Source of the DNA: Marsupella aquatica
Taxonomy: Eukaryota; Marchantiophyta
Assembly (NCBI GenBank): GCA_973895155.1
Contig: OZ316894.1
Location: 4,774,001-4,838,000 of the forward strand
DNA length: 64,000 nucleotides
Direction: 5' to 3'
The position numbers were made by a program, and so were the translations under genes. The notes under the pieces were generated by a model. The model saw nothing but the letters and a program-made list of their open reading frames with translations. It had not been told where the DNA came from and did no database searches. Positions 12,231 through 23,657 of this stretch are shown here, in pieces (position 1 is the stretch's first letter; every line of letters starts with the position of its first letter).

Positions 12231-12569
12231 CAATTTTAGTTTCCCTTCTCACTCAATCCAAGAGTCATAAATAATTCTAGAAAATATACGGCTTAGCTTT
12301 GTTCACTCCTTTTTCATTTTTGTAACGGAGACAAAGGACTAAAACTGGCCGGGATTCATTATTATACTAGTAGATTACAAAAAGGTAAATTTTATTAGAT
12401 TAATTTTTATTGTGTTAAGATATCAGGGCTTGTCTTTTTTATTCCTTATCTATTATAGTTACCTTGAAGATGAAAAATTCAAAACTATCTTAATGCTTAT
12501 TAATATCTGGTCAACTTTAGTACTGCGTCCAAACATGGAAGTCCATCCGGGCTTAATTTTGTAGAAATG

Positions 12570-12740
12570 CCCTGTAAATAATTTTCAAATATCTTCTTCA
12601 CATCTAATTCTTTTTCTATATGAATATTTTTTGTCAACAGTGATGAATCAATGCTTGGAATCTTCTGAGAACGTGCATCATTTTTATATCATACATATTT
12701 TTAAAACGTTTCACAGACTACCCAAAACTTTGTACCGAAG
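12570..12740 (+). repeat. Dispersed direct repeat, right copy
   Basis: Partner of 10310-10470 in the same orientation. It leads directly into the nested tandem array that begins near 12740. Confidence 0.75.
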
Positions 12741-13600
12741 CTCTCAAGTATTCAATCATTATTTATGTTTTGCCGAACCTAAGAAGAACGTGCATCATTT
12801 CATACCATACATATTCGTAAAACGTTTCACAGTCTACCTAAAACTCTGTACCGAAGGTCTCAAGTATTCAATCATTAGTTATTTTCTGCCGAACCTGGTT
12901 ACTGGACGAGAGCTGGAGCTCTCAAGTATTCAATCATTATTTATGTTTCGCCTAACCTGGTTACTGGAGGAGAGCTGGAGCTCTCCACTATTCCATCATT
13001 ATTTATTTGTTGCCAAACCTGGTTGAACCTGGTTACTGGAGGAGAGCTGCAGCTCTCAAGTATTCTATCATTATTTATTTATATTTTGTTGCCGACCCTG
13101 GTTACTGGAGGAGAGCTGGAGCCTATTTATTTGTTGCCGAACCTGGTTATTGGAAGAGAGGTGGAGCCTGGAGAGGAGAGGTCAATAGTTCCAAAGGGCA
13201 CCCACAGGGCACTCCAAAGGAAAGGAAAGGAGGTCGAGTGCACCACAAAGGTAGCCTTTCATCACTCCCGAGCCTATTTATTTGTTGCCGAACCTGGTAA
13301 CTGGAGGAGAGCTGGAGCCTGGAGAGGAGAGGTCAACGGTTCCAAAGGACACTCCACAGGGCACTCCAAAGGAAAGGAAAGGAAAGGAGGTCGAGGATAC
13401 GACAAAGGTGGGCTTTCATCAATCCCGAGCCTATTTATTTGTTGCCGAACCTGGTTACTGGAGGAGAGCTGGAGCCTGGAGAGCAGAGGGGAGGAGAGGT
13501 CAACAGTTCCAAAGGGCACTCACAGGGCAGTACAAAGGAAAGGAAAGGAAAGGAGGTCGAGGAGATGACAAAGGTGGGCTTTCATCACTCCTCACTTCTG
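12740..13600. repeat. Nested tandem array with gaacctggttactggaggag
   Basis: Short units of about 60-110 bases with ctcaagtattcaatcatta and gaacctggttactggaggag pass into longer units that start at about 13122, 13273 and 13430, a period near 151-157 bp. The longer units contain ggtcaacagttccaaagggc and aaaggaaaggaaaggaggtc. Several long plus-strand open frames run across the array. They repeat the same peptide with shifting frame, so I do not call them genes. Confidence 0.85.
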
Positions 13601-15043
13601 TCGGCTGAACCCCGTGATGATCCGATCGATGTCCGTACCAGGAAATCCTCGAGGCGATCACGCAATGTCTCGGCTGTAGTGCTGTTGCAAGTATGATGAG
13701 CAATTCTGACGATGTGCTCTACTCCGCCACTCTCTTTTATTCGGTGCCCCTCCATCACTCTGCCCTCTTCTCGTCTAGCTTGTTGCTATCGTCATCTCGC
13801 CTTGGAAGCTTGGAAGTGTTGTGGGAAGAGAGTATGATTGATGAATTGTGACGATGCCCTCCACTCCGCCACCCTCGTTTGTTCGGTGCGCCACCATCAC
13901 TCTGCGCTCTTCCTCTAGCTTGCTACCGTCATCACCGTGGAAGCGTTGAAGTGTTGTTGGTGAAGAAAGAGTGAATGATGGCCTTGACGTCGTATCAGTC
14001 TCGTTGAGGCTTGGCTCTTGGTCTAGCATACTATCGTCGTCGTTTTGCTGTTGTGGGAAGAACGAATGATGGCCTTGACCTCGTCTCAGTGGGCAAGGAC
14101 TCGCTACCTTTGAGGTTGCACACGCGTCCGGCCTCCGGGCGAAAGGAAAGGGAGAAGAAGGAGGAAGAAGAATGTTCACCGCTATCGTCGAAACGTCGTT
14201 GCGGTTTCGATCTGGGCAGAATCATCCTCTAGCGAACTGTCGTTGCCTTTGTTGTTTTTGTGGTCGATCGGCTTCTGGTACAGCTGCGCCGCCTGATTTG
14301 GCTTTGTACTCCGAGAGCTGAACCGGGCGGCTCTCTCTCTGTTTCTCTGTGTTTTTCTCTATCTCTCTCGGGACAGTCGAGCGTCGCGAGGCGACCATTG
14401 AGGAGTCGTCGTGCTGTGGGGCTAGCGGGAGCGGTTCTAACACTGTCCCTGGCAGCCTCACTTCTGCCGCCTCTGGTGAGCTTTTACTTTTGGCACTCCG
14501 CAGCTCACCGCCTTAATTAATCATCAGCCCGTTCGTGTTTACCGCATTCGTCTCTCGTCCTAGCTGCTTTCTGAACTCGGAAGGGTAGGTCGGTGTTACT
14601 TAATCCTGGGAAATTGTCACCTAATTTTATGGAAGGGTTTCACGCAGGCACTGAAGGTTAGTGAAGAATAGCACTCATATTGCATTCGACCTTCATTTAG
14701 AGCTCAGGGCTGGTCTTCTTACGCAAATTTGGATATTTAGAAATTTATTTAGTGAACGGCCATCTTCGTGCAAGCGCTGAGCTAAAAGTTCCAAAGTTGT
14801 TTTTTTTAAGTGTACGCCTTCTTGTGAAGTCCGTCTTACAACTTTATGAGGTGGCTGCCATTCCAGGAATTCCGTATGAGTGAGGCAAGTCTAGGTGAGA
14901 AGTTTGAGAGGAGTTATTTGCAGCAGGGTAGGCCTAAACCCTAGCGAGGTTTGTGGACCTGGATTTTATCCGAGGTCGTGTTTCGCGGGTTGTGCGAAAT
15001 TCGGGAGGGGAGTTGAAGATGGGAAGCTGTTAGGCTCGAGTGA
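13601..15043 (+). promoter_or_regulatory. Upstream region and probable 5' UTR of the DUF3755 gene
   Basis: The region becomes GC-richer towards the gene. Two diverged copies of a segment of about 130 bp lie at about 13690-13960, sharing ccatcactctg and tctagcttg. A shorter repeat, gaatgatggccttgac, occurs at about 13973 and 14062. A pyrimidine-rich stretch lies near 14330-14370. The transcription start and any 5' UTR intron cannot be placed from sequence alone. In-frame TGA immediately precedes the start codon at 15044. Confidence 0.45.
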
Positions 15044-17402
15044 ATGGCCCGCATGGAGACGGGCACCCCTTCAACGAACCCAATTAGTCCTAATAGTTTG
15101 AATCAGCAGCAGCAGCAGCCGCAGCAACAAGCGGGTGGTGGAGGGGCTGCCTCTCCTGCCGCTGCTGGGGGCGGTGGTGGATCGCCAGCTGTGAATGGGA
15201 ATCAAAATGGTAACAATAACAATCAGAGCGTTGCGCACAATGCGCATGGAGTCGCGAGTCATTCGACAGCGACAACGATGAACAATAGTAGCGCCAATTC
15301 CATCTCTAGACCTAATGGAGTCATCAATGGCACTGAGGGGGGTGTTCTTCAACTGCAATTGCTGCACGATCCTGGGATTACAGCTGAATGGAGTGTGGAG
15401 GAACAGGCTACCCTCGACGAAGGGCTTACCAAGTATGTCTTCTTTCATCATTTCACCTGAATCTACTCCGTCCCAGTCCGTATAAGATGTAGTGAATTAT
15501 ACTAGGGGAGGAATGCCGAATGTGAATATCTCATGGTCTTTCTGAGAACAGATCGTTGTTCCCGGAGCATTCTTGAAAATATTGGGAAGAGATTTCCTTC
15601 AAATTTCTCTTCCATGCCCCATGGACTCTCCCAATCCCCTGTTGCTGTTTTGACCGTTAGAATCTGGCGCTTAGTGAGTTGACCTGTGGAACTGGCATGA
15701 CTGTGGAAAGGAAATAACTATTAATGGTGAGTCGCCTAGAAATGCCACTGCATTTGGCTGGATTCATGTTATCGTGCGTTGATGCAGACATGCTTCAGAG
15801 ACTTCAAATTTGTCCAAGTATATCAAAATTGCCAACCTCCTACCGGAGAAGACAGTGCGAGATGTCGCAATGCGATGCAGATGGATGACGGTATCTTTCT
15901 TTGCCACTCTTGCGCGGTGCTGCTCTCGAACCTTCGCGTATAAGATTAGAGGTCTTGAGAGTATGATGGGGCTCTTTTTGTTTGGGCATCATTGATGTTT
16001 TGCCTTTGTTTGTTGATACTGCAGAAGAAGGAGATTGGGAAAAGGCGAAAACCAGAAGATCAAACGACAAGCAAAAAGAGTAAAGACAAGAAGGTAAGGG
16101 CATCCGCACCTAGCATAGAAACAGGTGCATTACCCAACTGCATCCTCCTGTGGCCCTTAACTATTTTCCTAAGAACGTCTTGTAATACCTCATCTACATC
16201 ATGCGGAATGAGCATCGCAAATATAGATCGGACGTTCAAGCTTTTCCCGATTATCAAGTCAAGAACACAACCATGACACAAGCAGGCTTGCAGGGATCGA
16301 AATTTTGAGAGATGTACAAAGTGGTTAGTAGTCGATGGTTTCTTGGCTGTGAGATTGACGGGTGCAAGATATGTGGTAATGACTTGGGAGTGCTTTCTGC
16401 CATGGATACTATTTATGTTACTCTAATTTTATTCAAAATCTGATTGTAACTACCAGGACAAATCAGAGTCATTGTCCAATAAGGCGACTCAAAATCATTC
16501 GAGACCTGGGGGCGTAGCTACTTATGTTCCCCCTCCCGCACCAGTTGATAACGACGATGGGATCTCAAATGATGGTAGGTGCAACCACCCCTGTTTTCCT
16601 CCATATGGCTTCAGATTGCCATTTGTAGTTAGATGTGTCTCTAATAATAAACTCTCCCTTCCACTGGCAAGGGCTTTGTAAGAATCAGAGGAGGGTATTG
16701 ACAAGTCTTGTTTGAATAGCAGGCTTTTAGATCTTTGAGGCGGGCAAAGTATTTCATTCCATGGTCATCCAGAATTGTTGCGATCGACTGTTGTTCACAT
16801 AAGTTTGTCGGAATCTGTGTATTAATGCAGCAATAGGAGGCACAACTGGTCAGCTGCTGGAGCAAAATTCTCAAATCATTGCACAGATCCGATCAAATCT
16901 GGCTGCTTGCAAGGTATGTCGTTTTTGTTCTTCTAAGACTAACCTGCCTGAGGTTCTCGCTGTCCGTGCTTCGTATCCAAATTTTTTGCTGCTTTCTTTT
17001 CAAGCTTGAGAACTTATATTGGTTTCTTGGAATCTTGCAGCTGACAGAAAACACTGATCATCTAGTGAGGTTCAGGGACAACATTTTTGCCATCCTCAAT
17101 GGGTATGTCTTGACAACTTGTCTCAGTTGCTGTGCATTATATGGAAGTAATATTGTGCAATGTGGGCTCGTATCATGCTACTTTTTTTATGAACAATACT
17201 GAGGACATCGTTGTAGAGCACATAGTAAGCTGATGTGAGTAACTTGATTACTAACGGAAATGACCCGATCATGATTTGATTCTGCAGGATGACAAATATG
17301 CCTGGAATCATGAGTCAAATGCCACCACTTCCCGTGAAGCTAAACACGGACCTCGCTGATACAATCCTCCCCAAGTCCTTACAAGCACCCCCACCATCGT
17401 AA
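15044..17402 (+). CDS. Plant Myb/SANT-like protein of the DUF3755 group
   Basis: Exons are 15044-15432, 15788-15890, 16025-16093, 16457-16574, 16831-16913, 17041-17102 and 17288-17402, all GT-AG and in phase, giving 312 residues. Residues 1-110 are low-complexity: a Gln run near residue 23 encoded by CAG repeats, then Gly/Ala and Asn/Ser tracts. Residues 115-164 form the SANT-like region: EWSVEEQATLDEGLTK continues across the first intron into KYIKIANLLPEKTVRDVAMR and CRWMT. A basic segment, KKEIGKRRKPED, follows. The C-terminal part contains QIIAQIRSNLAACKLTEN and LVRFRDNIFAILNGM, which I recall as conserved in plant DUF3755 proteins. A nuclear, DNA- or chromatin-associated role is inferred from the SANT-like fold and is not demonstrated. 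A second in-frame Met is three codons downstream of the start. Confidence 0.9.
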
Positions 17403-19494
17403 TGGTTAGATATACATCCTCCATGTAGATTATTTTTAGAGGTGCTATTTGGGGTGCCAAGCTTACAATACTTTGTTGAAGGATTTTCAACTAGAGTCCA
17501 GGTTGTATAGAATTTTTTATTCGTTTCTTCTTCCATAATGATCCTAGATTTCAAGCCCACAATTCCCACAGTGCATAGCATTAAGATATAGTTGTCACTC
17601 TTGGAAAGAGAAGAAAAGTAGGAAATTGGTACACGCACATAGTAGATGCAGTCACTGCACGGCATATGCTTTATAGTTGTAGAAGGTGTAGGTGCTCCTT
17701 TCGTTAGGACTCGTGGTGATGCTTGTTCTCTGTAGCTCTTTGGAAGCAACTGTTGCAATACTACACCAGAGTCAACATTTGGCCTGGGCTCTCCAGTAGT
17801 TTGTAAGCGACTTATGGGGTGTATGGCCAAGTACTACTTCATCGGCTGACCAGACCTTCTGACCGACGGCCAAGGTGCAACTTTGATATGGTAGATTCTA
17901 GGCACTCAGAGTACTTTAAGTTAATTCCTAAAAGCTATGTTGCTAAAAGAGAATCGCCTTTGCAAGTGTGATCTTTCCCTTTTTCTTTGTTACAGTATGC
18001 GTGTGTGACGTGTGACGATGCTCGTGGAAGACTTTATAGCTTTTAGGCTATCATTTAACAGCCAAATCTCCTCACCGCACTGCGAGAAGTGAAGGCAGGT
18101 TTGTGGCAGCAGAGCAAGGATGCCCTCAAGCAACTTTTGCAATCTTTTTCTTTCATGGTAGAATGCAATCTGTTTGTGGAATGCTACTGGAGAAAGCTTT
18201 TCAAGAATGCATGTCCTAACTCCGATCCTAGTATTCAAGGCCTAACAAGTTAAAAGCCTAGAATCTCTAGGGGAGAGCCTTTTAAGAAAGAAAGTCCTGA
18301 GCCCCAACCCACGATTCAACGTATCCAAGGGATCATTGAGTTCAGCTAAGATGCAGTCAAGGCATCTTCCAAAAGGGGCATCTTCCAAAAGTTGGAGATT
18401 GGAGACGAGAAAGGACAAAGCATCTCTACTAGTTATCAATCAGTCAGACAACTTGCAGTGCATGTTGCATGACGGCCTGCACCTTCCCTAAGCCTGCATG
18501 CGGTGTCGCAGTGGCAATCACATTTTTACCCTACCAGCACATGTGTCATATCTCCACGTGTAGTCCTCAGGTGGGAACGCAATCAGTTGCTGGTTTAAAG
18601 GGGCTGTGATGTGGCATAGCTCCAGATGTAATCCCCAGTGGTGGTCTCACATAGCTACAGGTGATGTGACATAGCTCCAGTGGTGTTCCCACCTGCTGGT
18701 GTAAAAAGGCCCAGCTCTGCCGGGTCACTCCTCATTCCTCCCCAAGTGAATAGCGCCCACCCTCTCTGCTAGATGCCTACCTTAGGGATGGTTTTGCAAA
18801 ATTTGCACAAAATATAAACTATTTTTGCTGTGTTTTGTTAGTTCTACCCATGTGATGACCAGATTCGTTTTTGCAAATTTTTTCACAGAATATAAACTAC
18901 TTTTGGAAGTCAATTTTTGTTAATTGACCATGGAGAGCTACTTTTTGAGTCATAGATTGACCCCTATGATGACCTGATGAGACCAACAATCACCGAAACT
19001 CCTGAAAATAAGGGACATTGGGGTTACAAAATTTGAAGGAAAAAAGCCGTGAACAAGCATTCTAAGTGAGACTACACTATCTAACTAATAACTGCCAATA
19101 AAAACTACAGGTAGAGTGAAGCTTGTAGAGTGTGACTCCGGGGGTCAAACAACAAGTGGGGAATGCCACCGCGGTCCAAGCAAAAGCTTCGGCAGCCAAG
19201 CGAACATGTACAATGAGAGATACTTGTATCCCGTCGTTGAAATACATATTAGCCAAATACATATTAGCCACAACACCTGCAATTCTAGGTTGGTGGCACT
19301 TACCTTACTATGGTGTATTTTGGGTCACTGCATGGCATTTCTTTGGTTGTAGCTTTAGCTTGCAATGAATTGAAGTTTTGGGCTGTGTCATTCTGCCCAT
19401 TTCTTTGGAAACGAAGAATTATCTCAAAGCAAACGAATTGTAGAGAGATAAATAAATATGAGTAGTTTCTAGATCATTGCTTCTTTGCACCCAG
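17403..19494. other. Intergenic, mostly unassigned
   Basis: The 3' flank of the DUF3755 gene is followed by sequence with weak repeats. Diverged direct copies of about 100 bp lie at about 18190-18340. Partial repeats with tgtgacatagctccag occur at about 18600-18690. Minus-strand fragments at 17990-18439 look faintly coding but are interrupted and unrecognised. Confidence 0.45.
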
Positions 19495-19876
19495 TGTCCT
19501 CGATCGGCTCGTCCATCATCAGACTGTTGCTTTGAAGCGCCTCCATCAAATTGAATGTGAGTACAATCTTGAGTTAGTTCAAAGAAGTGAATCATCTGCT
19601 TTCCGTGTGACTCTGGACGAGAGTAGTGTCGACTTGCCTGCAGCTGGTCCTCGACGTGCTCAAGTTGATTTCATTTCATGGATGAAGACAGCTTACGTTC
19701 AAAGACAAAGAGAGCCGAACGATCGCGCTAAGTGGCAGTTCGGCTATGGAGATCAATCTACTAGAACGAAAAATCCATCGCCTCACTCGCTAGAGTGCGA
19801 CATCGATCGAGGAAGGCTCTCTTTCTCTCTAAACATGACCTGCCTTTCTCCAGGCTCACGATTGCCTGTACACTGA
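19495..19876 (+). CDS. Orphan coding-like terminal exon, unidentified
   Basis: A good splice acceptor (ttctttgcacccag) precedes an open frame of about 127 codons. It begins VLDRLVHHQTVALKRLHQIE and ends in TGA at 19876, with no ATG at its start. The composition, with charged amphipathic helix-like stretches such as LKRLHQIECEYNLELVQR and a later FISWMKTAYVQRQREPNDR, looks like real protein. I do not recognise the family. It could be the last exon of a gene whose earlier exons I could not find, or a relic of a duplicated gene. No partner exons were identified upstream. Confidence 0.35.
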
Positions 19877-20915
19877 ATGTACAAATGAATCAAGCTGTAA
19901 CTGCTGAATCGGCTCGAAAACTAGGTCCAGAGTCATACAGCAGAGAGCAACTCTAAGATTAAGGCAGGAAGTCAGTCAATCAACTACGCTGGAACTATAA
20001 TTGATCCAGACTAGGCGGGCCAAACTCAACGATGATCTTCCCGGAGTTTTACCTCCGTACTCTAAGAATCGACTTCGCCCTCGCGTCGACTGCGGGCAAG
20101 ACAGGTCGAGGTGTATAAATTCTCGAAAGAGGAGACCCCTTCCAACGTTGGCAAGAAAAGTCTTCGGTCCACGAGCTATAGTGACTTTTTGAAGAGAAAA
20201 AGTGACAACCGGTCAAACAATGAATCGTCGTTCTTTTCTTGATCGTGAGCTGTATTTAAGATGATCAGCTACTGAATTTTTAGAAGACAGCGAGCATACA
20301 ATTCTAAAGCGTGCTCATGCAATGTTTCGCCAGCCTAAACGTTGATCGGATTTTTTATCTAGTTTAATCAAAGTTTTCGTTGTGCTAAAAGGATTTCTAA
20401 CCAGATTTGTGTATTGGTTGCTTTATCGTTGATGTGGGAGATCATATTCACAGTACAGCTGTGGATTTGATGTGATCTGAATCGTGTGGGAGAAATGGTC
20501 CTGGAGTTGACAACTTCTTGTTAGAAGCCTTGCTCCAAAATTGGCCGCCGCCACCTTCAGCTCTACTGTACACATCTAGTCGAGCATCTAGACTTGTATG
20601 CCTGCACAACAACCCTTTCTTGATGTGATTTGGAGTAGTTGATCATGAACTTGATCATAAAGGTGATCATAGAGGTGAACCCACCGAGTCATAAGTAACC
20701 GGTACCTCAAGTTCATGGATAGTTGGGACCACTGTTCAAATGACCTATAAAATATCCAAAATGAGGAGGACTAGTAGCTGGAAAAAGTCCACTCGGGTCC
20801 CAGCTCTCCGAGATTCCGTGAAATAGATGCTTTGGATATACTTCTAGATCCGCATCCGACTAAAAATATCCTATACAAGGTCAGCGTATTTCCCTCAAGA
20901 AATTACGTTTCCTGA
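19877..20915. other. No supported gene
   Basis: Short open fragments such as DDLPGVLPPYSKNRLRPR near 20030-20090 hint at decayed coding sequence, but there is no continuous frame and no recognised domain. Confidence 0.4.
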
Positions 20916-21086
20916 TCATCGCCATCGGTGAAATCCATACTCGCGGAGTTGAAGTTGGAAATCTCAACAATTCTTTCTTTTCAATCGAAGGATGTTTCAG
21001 TGAGTTCCTCCTCTTGTGCCGAGAACGGCGTGTTCGCAGATAGCGGCTGGTCGAGACACGAGCTGTCTGATTTTGAGGCAGTCTGA
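20916..21086 (+). CDS. Short coding-like terminal segment, unidentified
   Basis: An open frame of about 57 codons ends in TGA at 21084-21086. It contains VKSILAELKLEISTILSFQS and then SSCAENGVFADSGWSRHELS, which read like a real C-terminus. There is no ATG. A competing 101-codon ORF on the minus strand (21302-20997, ATG start) overlaps it, and I cannot decide which, if either, is genuine. No family was recognised for either. Confidence 0.25.
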   Translation, partial: SSPSVKSILAELKLEISTILSFQSKDVSVSSSSCAENGVFADSGWSRHELSDFEAV

Positions 21087-23548
21087 GGATTTTGTTTGGT
21101 TACGCTTGTCCGGGAAACTTTTCCTCGTTGTATAAGTATCAATAACCTCGAGCTCGCAATTACCACAGAGGGAGCTGATTGAGACATGACCATCCTGTGA
21201 TTCGAAGCTTAATCGACCGTTGTCTGATTGCCATTTCAACCCTGCCCCGGGGCCCTGCCTTGTCCTGAAATGCTGAACTCGGCTAGTGTTCCTCAATTCC
21301 ATTTATTCTAGCTAGTGTCGAGAATGTCAGTCAAGTTCAATTGAAGCCAGTATTGGCCGAGAGAGATCGAGAGAGACTATACAGTCTAAGCAAAGTCTCA
21401 GTTTATGGCTAATATCAAATCAAGACTTGAGGACATTGATTGAACATTACTTCTATCGAGTAGCTAGAAATGAAATTACTGGACAGCCGAGTGTTCACAT
21501 TGCAACAAATCTGACGTCCTTGTGCTTGTTTGACTTCTGCAATGAACTGAAATTTGGAACTCTTTCCCTCTATAAGACGGTTGATCCATATTTGAGCTCT
21601 TAGTGAATTTACTTGAGACTGAGGTAGCCATTCATTGGCTAGGCCGGTGGCAGAATGCAATCACTTCTCTCGTCACTGCTCTTCATATTGTGACAACCGT
21701 GGCCTGAATTTGAGTGCTCATGGCCGCCTTGGTTTGCACCGAGAAAGTTATATACATGTGCAATTAAAAATCTAAGAACTAGGTGCTTCAGATCCGAACA
21801 TTGGATTATTTTGGTTAAGCCACTGTCCCCGAAGCTAAGGAATGTCTCCGAAGCTATCGGAGGACAAAATAGGTACCTTATGCTCACTTTTTTACTTTGT
21901 TAATTAACGACAATTTGACTAATTATGGTGGCCTGGATCCACCAGGTTCTGCTTCGGGGACAGTGGTGGTTTAAGTAGAACATCGAGGACTACAATGATG
22001 CAAACATGAGAATGTTTCGCGAAGTTCTCGTGACCACCTTCTTAGTCTGCGCCAGTCCAATGATTGGTGCTATGCTCAAGAGGTGATCATGAGAACTTCA
22101 CCAAGCACTCTCATTAGTCCTCTGTATGCACACCGCGTTTACATTTCTTCCTTTCCCAATTCTTGAGAAACGTCACTACTTGGAAATCGTAACTACAATT
22201 TTGAGAAGCGACCCCGCTTATGTGCATTCTCATACAAGTGCCAGGACTTTATACCATCTTCCTGCCTATGACAGCATACTTAACTCGTTGGGTGCGTAGA
22301 ATTCTTTGTGCATTTCCCAATTCTCCGATCATTGATTTAGAGTATTAATAGAATTCATTGTCTTTTTAACAAAAACCGTCGTCTTGGCAACAGATACAGC
22401 TGACAGCTACATCACTGCTTCTACAAACTGACGAAACTAACACCAGCCAAGAATGAGGAGAAAGCATAGTTCAGCATGACATCAAGGGTTATTATAAGCC
22501 ATTGTTCATTACCTCAATCATCCTTAGGGCAATTATCACTGTTTATTACGGTTTCAAATTTTCCAAGGAGCTACTATGTGATTGCGAACAGCAATTAAAC
22601 TATTCACGATTGAACAGATTTCCAAAATTGGGGAAGCTCACAAACAGAAGGAATCCATGTTCGAAATTTTCTGCTCATCCCAGAACGGAATACAGATAAG
22701 GCTGAAGTCAGTCCGAATCTGAAGTGTGCAAAGGACATCTGCTTTGGACTTTTGCTTCCATCAACACTCTGTCAAGTCTAATCAACTTTAAGACAACCCT
22801 ATCAGATCAGATCAAGTAGAGAAAGGACTCCACCATACACCTTTCTCGAGCAACTTTCCGATCATGAATTGCACTTAATACGATACAGAATGAGAGTCTC
22901 TGAAGTTTTCAACTTCAAATAGCCATGAGCTGTAGTGCTTGCCTTCGAATTGGATCCAGACGTACATATTTGTTTCTTACTGCCATTCCTTACGTTGCTG
23001 CACGAATTTCAGAGTTTGAAGAATCTGTGTACTGAGGCAGAAGTTCTTAGGTGTACTTAAAATACAACTTTCAAACTAAGTTCGCACCTCGAACTTCAGC
23101 AAATAGAACTTATCAAGTGCGCTGGAGTCCGCCAGTTTGGATATAAAGTAGAACGAAAGTTTTACAACTACCTTCACATGAATGCCTAGGGTACTTTAAT
23201 TTCTATTAGTGGCGCTCAGAAATACTACAGTAGCTTGTTCGTAGGATCTCGAATTGAATGTAGTGCCTCGGAATTTAGACTTCTATGCTTGCATAAATTT
23301 AATACATATAGAACAGGACTTCTTTCTGTTGTGTACTAGCCTGATCATCCAATCCTTGAAATTAAAATAGAGATGAGGACAAAAACAAACCTTGCAAAAC
23401 AAAGGATTCACGATTCACTCTAGACAAGGGGGTAGCTTTCCATTGCTAATATATAGTTATAGATGGTGTTCTCTATGCCAATTTGGTCAAAAACTCTGCC
23501 AGTTTTTGTGGACAACTCCAATAAACACAACAAGCTCCATGACTTGCA
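21087..23548. other. Gene-poor interval with one foldback element
   Basis: No supported gene apart from the ambiguous minus-strand ORF that extends to 21302. The clear structure is the foldback element at 21820-21966. Confidence 0.5.
21820..21966. mobile_element. MITE with 16-bp terminal inverted repeats
   Basis: Perfect 16-bp inverted ends, ccactgtccccgaagc at 21820-21835 and its reverse complement at 21951-21966, enclose 115 bp of AT-rich non-coding DNA. The flanks tggttaag (21812-21819) and tggtttaag (21967-21975) look like a target-site duplication of 8-9 bp with one indel. That size suits hAT (8 bp) or Mutator-like (9 bp) elements. No transposase is encoded. Confidence 0.75.
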
Positions 23549-23657
23549 TGTGTGTGTGTGTGTCTGTTCATTTTCTCCAGATTTCATTTCTTTTACTTGA
23601 AAAGTGTGTGTGTGTGTGTGTTCATTTTCTCCAGATTTCATTTCTTTTACTTGAAAA
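23549..23657. repeat. GT microsatellite inside a 54-bp duplication
   Basis: Copies starting ttcattttctccagatttca begin at 23567 and 23621, each preceded by a tgtgtgtg run. Confidence 0.95.

Larger units (their letters stand above)
10682..12375. mobile_element. Possible inserted element carrying a minisatellite
   Basis: This segment lies between the two copies of the dispersed repeat. It starts with ctagctcaatacctgtgcgt and ends near ttattatactagtag. The phrase gtgcgttgcacaaaag occurs at about 10696 and again at about 11205, with a variant near 11633. A foldback with arms at about 12227-12242 and 12337-12353 (cggccaattttagt type) lies near the right end. No transposase was found. The boundaries and the insertion interpretation are inference. 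Confidence 0.3.

Noticed and set aside
12227-12375. Helitron 3' end suggested by a terminal ctag
   Set aside because: No short GC hairpin lies just upstream of the ctag, and no TC start could be paired with it.
13007-13608. Overlapping plus-strand ORFs of 97-181 codons
   Set aside because: They are different frames of the same tandem array and repeat the same peptide. No domain or start context supports them.
17315-17830. 171-codon minus-strand ORF
   Set aside because: It overlaps the last exon and 3' flank of the DUF3755 gene on the other strand and shows no domain.
17990-18439. Two adjacent minus-strand ORFs with similar segments (RLSPRDSRLL and KLSPVAFHKQ)
   Set aside because: The similarity comes from a diverged DNA duplication. 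The frames are interrupted and unrecognised, so a gene call is not justified.
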